A stretch of 10,973 nucleotides of DNA from Gammaproteobacteria bacterium (GTDB lineage: Bacteria > Pseudomonadota > Gammaproteobacteria > SZUA-229), in assembly GCA_029880105.1 (NCBI GenBank), contig JAOUPA010000056.1, positions 1 to 10,973 on the forward strand, in the 5' to 3' direction. The notes beneath the pieces were generated by a model. It was not told where the DNA came from. It ran no database searches and saw only the letters and a list, made by a program, of their open reading frames with translations. The position numbers were made by a program, and so were the translations under genes. Positions 7,883 through 10,973 of this stretch are shown here, in pieces (positions within the stretch are counted from its first letter, which is position 1; each line of letters opens with the position of its first letter).

Positions 7883-7902
7883 TAATGAAAATATTTACAT
7901 TA
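7883..7902. repeat. 20-bp near-perfect dyad ahead of the porin gene
   Basis: TAATG and CATTA flank a central AAATATTT; only the A-A pair at 7888/7897 breaks the symmetry, so 9 of 10 pairs match. It sits 25 bases upstream of the porin GTG start, between the DsrE-like gene and the porin. A repressor or activator site, or a feature of the leader RNA, are both possible. Confidence 0.6.
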
Positions 7903-7921
7903 GCTATATGCTTTGATTTTT

Positions 7922-8353
7922 TTAGGGTTTGATTAGTTTGTAGCCATTGTTGACCAGCTCAATAATGCGAACCACGCCAGCACTAACCGGTTTGGCTGAC
8001 TTATGCAGTGTTGGTGCATGGCCTAATTGTTTTGTCATGCTATCGATAGTGTTTTCGCAGGCGGCAAACGTCACATCATCTAAGACAAGGCTATCGATAC
8101 GGGTGCTATTTTTATTGTCTGCAAATAAAAGCCGTAAGCCCGGGCCGAAGGCAACTATTTCAATAGCAACTTTGTTTTTGCCGTAGTGCTTGATCAGGTT
8201 GTTGGCAACATTAAGAACTAATGTTTGTTTAAAGGGATCATTGTCGCTGATCTGCAGGACGATCTTCTCTTCGGCGAATTCACCAGCAGCATGCAAGGGA
8301 GTTATAAAACTAAGCCCTATTAGCAGGAGGAGTGATCTATATAAATTTTTCAT
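7922..8353 (-). CDS. Periplasmic DsrE-like protein
   Basis: This 143-residue protein has a signal peptide (residues 1-22, ending LHA) and then a single DsrE-like domain: KIVLQISDNDPFKQTLVLNVANNL at 30-53, VAIEIVAFGPGLRLL at 62-76, VTFAACENTIDSM at 94-106 and the closing INxGY-like NNGYKLIKP. C99 is at the position of the reactive cysteine found in many DsrE-family proteins, which carry persulfides in sulfur trafficking. The start ATG 8353 has GGAG five bases before it (complement of 8359-8362). It is followed by the porin gene 64 bases downstream and is divergent from the sigma factor operon. Secretion means it would act on the periplasmic side; its partner and reaction are unknown. Confidence 0.85.
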   Translation of the reverse strand: MKNLYRSLLLLIGLSFITPLHAAGEFAEEKIVLQISDNDPFKQTLVLNVANNLIKHYGKNKVAIEIVAFGPGLRLLFADNKNSTRIDSLVLDDVTFAACENTIDSMTKQLGHAPTLHKSAKPVSAGVVRIIELVNNGYKLIKP

Positions 8354-8412
8354 TTTGGCTCCACATGTAATTATTAAAAGATTTTTGTGCCAATAAGGCC
8401 ACTATAGGCAAA

Positions 8413-8427
8413 GACGGGATACCCGTC
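8413..8427. repeat. GC-rich perfect hairpin in the divergent region
   Basis: GACGGG and CCCGTC are perfect complements around ATA, an isolated GC-rich stem in AT-rich DNA. AAA lies on the left and TTT beyond a GC bulge on the right, so it could be a weak terminator rightward, a 5'-leader structure for the DsrE-like transcript, or a binding site. On the minus strand a GTCT (8415-8412) with GAA 18 bases upstream gives a poor resemblance to the candidate sigma promoter. Confidence 0.6.
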
Positions 8428-8481
8428 GCTTTATTCATTATTTTTCTATTCTTGAAGATAAATTTTGATATATGGAGTTAT

Positions 8482-8505
8482 GAAAATCACAATATTATGA
8501 TTTTC
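8482..8505. repeat. 24-bp near-perfect dyad in the divergent region
   Basis: GAAAATCA (8482-8489) and TGATTTTC (8498-8505) flank a central AATATT; 11 of 12 base pairs match, with one C/A mismatch at 8490/8497. The size and symmetry fit a dimeric regulator's operator. No regulator other than the sigma/anti-sigma pair is encoded nearby. Confidence 0.65.
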
Positions 8506-8544
8506 TGAATTATGAAATGAGAAGTAATATCAGTATGTCATTTT

Positions 8545-8577
8545 AGACTTTTAACATCATGGTACTTTTAAAAGTCT
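8545..8577. repeat. 10-bp inverted repeat with candidate ECF promoter
   Basis: AGACTTTTAA (8545-8554) and TTAAAAGTCT (8568-8577) are perfect inverted copies separated by 13 bases. On the plus strand, AAC (8553-8555) and GTCT (8574-8577) are 18 bases apart, resembling the AAC-type -35 and GTC-type -10 of ECF-dependent promoters. This would start transcription roughly 70 bases before the sigma gene. The repeat is certain; its role as an autoregulated promoter or operator is inferred. Confidence 0.5.
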
Positions 8578-8654
8578 TGTGGCCAGATTTATTTTGAATA
8601 ATGGTGAATAAATACAGGGCTTGCTCGTCTATATGGTTAAACAGGAGTATTTTT

Positions 8655-9203
8655 GTGTTAAATGTAAAAAATAGGATTGCTGCTTTTTCATTAAAAGCAG
8701 AATTTGCATCTAGGCGGAGCAAGCTATACCGAATTGCGTACTCATGGTGTCATGATGCGGCTCTGGCAGATGATCTGGCTCAAGAGGCTATTTTTAAGGC
8801 GATTAAAAATGCAGCGAGCTTGCGCGATGTGGGTACGATTGATACATGGTTGTACCGAATATTATTCAATTGCTGGCAAGATTATTTGCGTATTAAAGGC
8901 CGAAATGTTGAATTTGTTGAGATGCATGATGAGGGGCAGACAGAACATGTTGATAGTTATCAGCAGTCCCAGATTGTCAGGCGGGTAAGATCTTCAATTG
9001 AGCAGCTGCCAATGTCATTACGGGAAGTGGTAACATTATCCGATTTTGCCGGTTTTAGTTATGCGGAAATTGCGGAAATTATTGATGTTCCAATAGGAAC
9101 AGTGATGAGCAGGTTGTACCGGGCTCGCCAGGCATTGAAACAGCAATTATTAGATTTTGGCTCCGATGAACTGGTTGATATGAAGTTGCGAAGGGTTAAG
9201 TGA
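8655..9203 (+). CDS. ECF-type RNA polymerase sigma factor
   Basis: GTG at 8655 is chosen because AGGAG (8643-8647) precedes it by seven bases; the longer in-frame start at 8601 has no ribosome site and would only add 18 unconserved residues. The 182-residue product has the two ECF domains. Sigma2 is at about 15-82, with LYRIAYSWCHDAALADDLAQEAIFKAI and TWLYRILFNCWQDYLR. Sigma4 is at about 108-165, with SIEQLPMSLREVVTLSDFAGFSYAEIAEIIDVPIGTVMSRLYRARQAL, including the helix-turn-helix. It directs RNA polymerase to a specific promoter set. Its TGA overlaps the ATG of the anti-sigma gene by one base, so the two are translationally coupled. The likely local targets are its own operon and the divergent DsrE-porin unit. 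Confidence 0.95.
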   Translation: MLNVKNRIAAFSLKAEFASRRSKLYRIAYSWCHDAALADDLAQEAIFKAIKNAASLRDVGTIDTWLYRILFNCWQDYLRIKGRNVEFVEMHDEGQTEHVDSYQQSQIVRRVRSSIEQLPMSLREVVTLSDFAGFSYAEIAEIIDVPIGTVMSRLYRARQALKQQLLDFGSDELVDMKLRRVK

Positions 9204-9937
9204 TGAGTACAAGTAATATTTCTGATGAGCGACTAAATTTATTTATCGACAAGGAGTTAGATGTCGATGATATGAATGAAATTCATCAGATCTTATTGCA
9301 TGACAAGATCTTGCGTGAACGCGTCTGCCAGTTAAAGGCAGTTAGGGAATTAGTGGGTTACGCCTATAGTGAAGTACCTGTATCGCGCTATGAGAAGGGC
9401 ATGCATAAACGTGGCAGTTCAATATATAGAAATGCTGTAGCGGCATCTGTAATTCTGCTTATTGGTGTTTTTCTGGGCTGGGGTTCTTATCAGTACAGCC
9501 CAAATGCAGGCAGCATTATTTCGGCAGAGAATGCATTTCAATACGTGGCAAATCAGGCTAGTGTTGATCATGAGCAGCGTAATTTTGTCTTACATATTGA
9601 TTCGGGTGATGTGAAAATTGTTAATGCCGCTTTAAATGAAGCTGATCACTTACTGGCAACTTATCGTAATGCTAATCTGCCAATGAAGTTAGATATCGTT
9701 ACGAATAAGACGGGAATAAATATTCTGCGCCCAGATGTATCGCCTTATATCGAGCGAATAAAGAAGATGGCAGCGGATGGTCATGTGACACTGTTCGCCT
9801 GCCAGAGGTCAATTGCTAAAGCAAGCAAACAAGAGGGTGTTGATATTATATTTATGCCCGGGGTAAATACCGACAAATCTGCGCGAGATTTAATTCCAGA
9901 CCGTTTAAAGGATGGCTGGGTCTATATCAAGGCCTGA
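9203..9937 (+). CDS. Membrane anti-sigma factor with periplasmic DsrE-like domain
   Basis: ATG 9203 is preferred over the in-frame GTG at 9200: AAGGG (9191-9195) is seven bases before it and the TGATG junction with the sigma gene is typical coupling. The product has 244 residues. Residues 1-60 are helical and acidic (SDERLNLFIDKELD), as in anti-sigma N-terminal domains, but the zinc motif HxxxCxxC is absent; only C42 is present. After a basic stretch (MHKRGSSIYR), residues 77-95 form one membrane helix, giving N-in topology. Residues 127-243 resemble DsrE-like proteins: NFVLHIDSGDVKIVNAALNEA, VTLFACQRSIAKA with C200, and the closing DGWVYIKA. The domain would lie in the periplasm. It probably holds the sigma factor inactive until a periplasmic signal is sensed; the signal is unknown. 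Confidence 0.82.
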   Translation: MSTSNISDERLNLFIDKELDVDDMNEIHQILLHDKILRERVCQLKAVRELVGYAYSEVPVSRYEKGMHKRGSSIYRNAVAASVILLIGVFLGWGSYQYSPNAGSIISAENAFQYVANQASVDHEQRNFVLHIDSGDVKIVNAALNEADHLLATYRNANLPMKLDIVTNKTGINILRPDVSPYIERIKKMAADGHVTLFACQRSIAKASKQEGVDIIFMPGVNTDKSARDLIPDRLKDGWVYIKA

Positions 9938-9939
9938 AT

Positions 9940-9979
9940 AGTCGAGTTTTTCACCAATAACTCGACTTGAATACTTTTT
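9940..9979 (+). terminator. Terminator of the sigma/anti-sigma operon
   Basis: AGTCGAGTT (9940-9948) pairs perfectly with AACTCGACT (9959-9967) around a 10-base loop. A run of T residues comes after seven further bases (9974-9980). It begins three bases after the anti-sigma stop codon. The displaced T-run makes it slightly atypical. Leftward there is no T-run for the convergent gene. Confidence 0.75.
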
Positions 9980-10504
9980 TCAGGCAGCGACGCTTTCTTC
10001 GAACAATACTGTTTCTATATGCCACTGGGCTTCAGAGGCATGTAGAACCAGGCAAGAAGGGCCACCGTGATTCCTGACCTTACCGGCAGCACCGGGGTTA
10101 ATTACCCAGGGCTCAGCGGTCTGATCAACAACACGCTTGTGCGTGTGCCCATAGACTACCAGTCGTGCTTCAGCGTGATCCCAGCGGAACTGATCGTGGT
10201 CCGGGTGGTTGCCTAGACGATGACCATGTTCAATGATAATCAGGCCACCTGGCAGTTGTAGCTGGGTGGATTTTGGCAGGGCAGAGACGACTTCAGCTTC
10301 ATCTTCATGCCAGACTGCGGGGTGGTCATTATTACCTGCGACTGCGATGGTATCGATACGAGGTGACAGTTGCGCGAGTACATGTGCGCCGCAGATATCG
10401 CCGGCGTGAATCGCAAAATCACAATCTGCGATAACGTCGAGAACACGTTCATCGACATGACCATGTGTATCAGAAAGAATGCCTACTTTTACTGAAATGC
10501 TCAT
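9980..10504 (-). CDS. Calcineurin-like phosphodiesterase, YfcE/MJ0936 type
   Basis: ATG at 10504 gives 174 residues, the usual size for this family; a longer open frame upstream overlaps the preceding gene and is not conserved-looking. Metal-binding motifs are in the expected order: SDTHGH with D12 and H14, HAGD with D36, GNND with N58, HGHRLG with H93 and YGHTHK with H120 and H122, then NPGAAG. Family members are cytoplasmic, metal-dependent phosphodiesterases active on small phosphodiester substrates; the natural substrate is unclear. It starts one base after the stop of the upstream gene, so both form one transcript. GAAGA ahead of the start is a weak ribosome site. No C-terminal extension or missing metal ligand is seen. 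Confidence 0.92.
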   Translation of the reverse strand: MSISVKVGILSDTHGHVDERVLDVIADCDFAIHAGDICGAHVLAQLSPRIDTIAVAGNNDHPAVWHEDEAEVVSALPKSTQLQLPGGLIIIEHGHRLGNHPDHDQFRWDHAEARLVVYGHTHKRVVDQTAEPWVINPGAAGKVRNHGGPSCLVLHASEAQWHIETVLFEESVAA

Positions 10505-10505
10505 A

Positions 10506-10973
10506 CTAGTCTTCAGATTCATCGGTTCCTGAATTAATCGCTGCCTTGCGCGCCTCTTCCTGCTTTCTCTGGTATTCGGCAATTTCTGCCTGTCGACGAA
10601 ACTCGAGAATTTCACGACGTTCCTCAATGCGCTTATCCCACGCGCCTTCACGTTCTTTAATTGCCATTTCACCAAAGAATACCTGTCTCATCAGGGTGAA
10701 GCCGAATTTCATCAGTTCAACGTCATCTTTTTCGAGCTTGTCGTATTCTGCATCAGTGAGGTCGTACATTTTGATAAAGCTATCACTCATCACGAAACGG
10801 CGGAAACGATCCATATCGTAGCTGGCCATAAAGAACAACTGCAGACTCATGTCTGAAGGTGCGCCAATCGTGGGGCCAGTCGATTTTTTCTTCAGGATGA
10901 TACGATAGTAGTCACGATTTAGATCATCGTAGATTTCAACGCCCTGTTCCTTGCGGTAATCGCCAATGCTGAT
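10506..10973 (-). CDS. Unrecognised protein, 5' part outside the window
   Basis: The frame is open to the last base of the window, giving at least 155 C-terminal residues; an internal Met at 10850 is not taken as the start because clear coding continues upstream (GDYRKEQGVEIYDDLNRDY and YYRIILKKKSTGP). I do not recognise the family. The visible part has a mixed region with aromatic residues (LQLFFMASYDMDRFRRF), a segment LTDAEYDKLEKDDVELMKFGFTLMRQVFFGE, and a highly charged C-terminal helix, probably a coiled coil, rich in Glu, Arg and Lys (about the last 50 residues) ending in acidic ESED. No signal peptide or membrane segment is visible in this part. It is cotranscribed with the phosphodiesterase one base downstream. 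Confidence 0.7.
   Translation of the reverse strand: MSIGDYRKEQGVEIYDDLNRDYYRIILKKKSTGPTIGAPSDMSLQLFFMASYDMDRFRRFVMSDSFIKMYDLTDAEYDKLEKDDVELMKFGFTLMRQVFFGEMAIKEREGAWDKRIEERREILEFRRQAEIAEYQRKQEEARKAAINSGTDESED

Larger units (their letters stand above)
8354..8654. other. Divergent intergenic region between DsrE-porin and sigma/anti-sigma units
   Basis: About 300 bases without a gene, AT-rich, expected to hold the promoters of both transcripts. It contains three separate dyads (8413-8427, 8482-8505, 8545-8577), listed individually, and three TTATGA copies at 8478, 8495 and 8510. An ORF in frame with the sigma factor reaches back to 8601, but there is no ribosome site there. Confidence 0.8.

Noticed and set aside
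8601..8654. Longer N-terminus for the ECF sigma factor
   Set aside because: No ribosome site at 8601, while GTG 8655 has AGGAG at ideal spacing and gives a normal ECF length.
10505..10675. 57-residue N-terminal extension of the phosphodiesterase
   Set aside because: It overlaps the upstream gene in another frame, is rich in Arg/Lys without family features, and the family start matches MSISVKVGILSDTHG.

Overview
The window looks like a chromosomal segment of a Gram-negative proteobacterium, most likely a gammaproteobacterium. Several products carry cleavable signal peptides, two end in a C-terminal Phe after amphipathic strands (outer-membrane barrel pattern), one is a lipoprotein, and the DUF3015, DUF4105/Lnb-like and OprP/OprO-like porin families are typical of that group. 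Intergenic DNA is AT-rich. I see no transposase, integrase, phage gene, tRNA, rRNA or CRISPR array.

Layout from left to right. (1) The 3' end of moaB and complete moeA (+) form a molybdenum-cofactor operon. (2) A DUF4105/Lnb-like enzyme with a probable C-terminal outer-membrane barrel (-) converges on moeA so tightly that the two stop codons overlap. Upstream of it on the same strand lies a small secreted DUF3015 protein (-) with a strong terminator. (3) An orphan PstS-like periplasmic binding protein (+), with cysteines where phosphate-contacting residues normally sit, is followed by a BEM46/YfhR-type alpha/beta hydrolase lipoprotein (+). (4) A DsrE-like periplasmic protein and an OprP/OprO-like porin (both -) end at a clean terminator. 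(5) Divergent from them, across about 300 bp containing several dyads, lie an ECF sigma factor and a membrane anti-sigma factor (+). (6) A calcineurin-like phosphodiesterase (-) and an unrecognised upstream gene (-, cut by the window edge) close the window.

The most interesting unit is 6418-9937. The anti-sigma factor has a cytoplasmic helical region, one transmembrane helix and a periplasmic domain that itself resembles DsrE, with a cysteine (C200) aligning with C99 of the divergently encoded periplasmic DsrE protein. This suggests a self-contained cell-envelope regulatory module: a DsrE-fold sensor controls a sigma factor whose local targets would be a stand-alone DsrE protein and a porin. 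A sulfur or thiol signal is an inference from the DsrE family, not something the sequence proves.

The remaining genes look like ordinary chromosomal functions: cofactor synthesis, envelope proteins and a phosphodiesterase. The cysteine-rich PstS relative and the Lnb-like/barrel fusion are the two other proteins worth attention.
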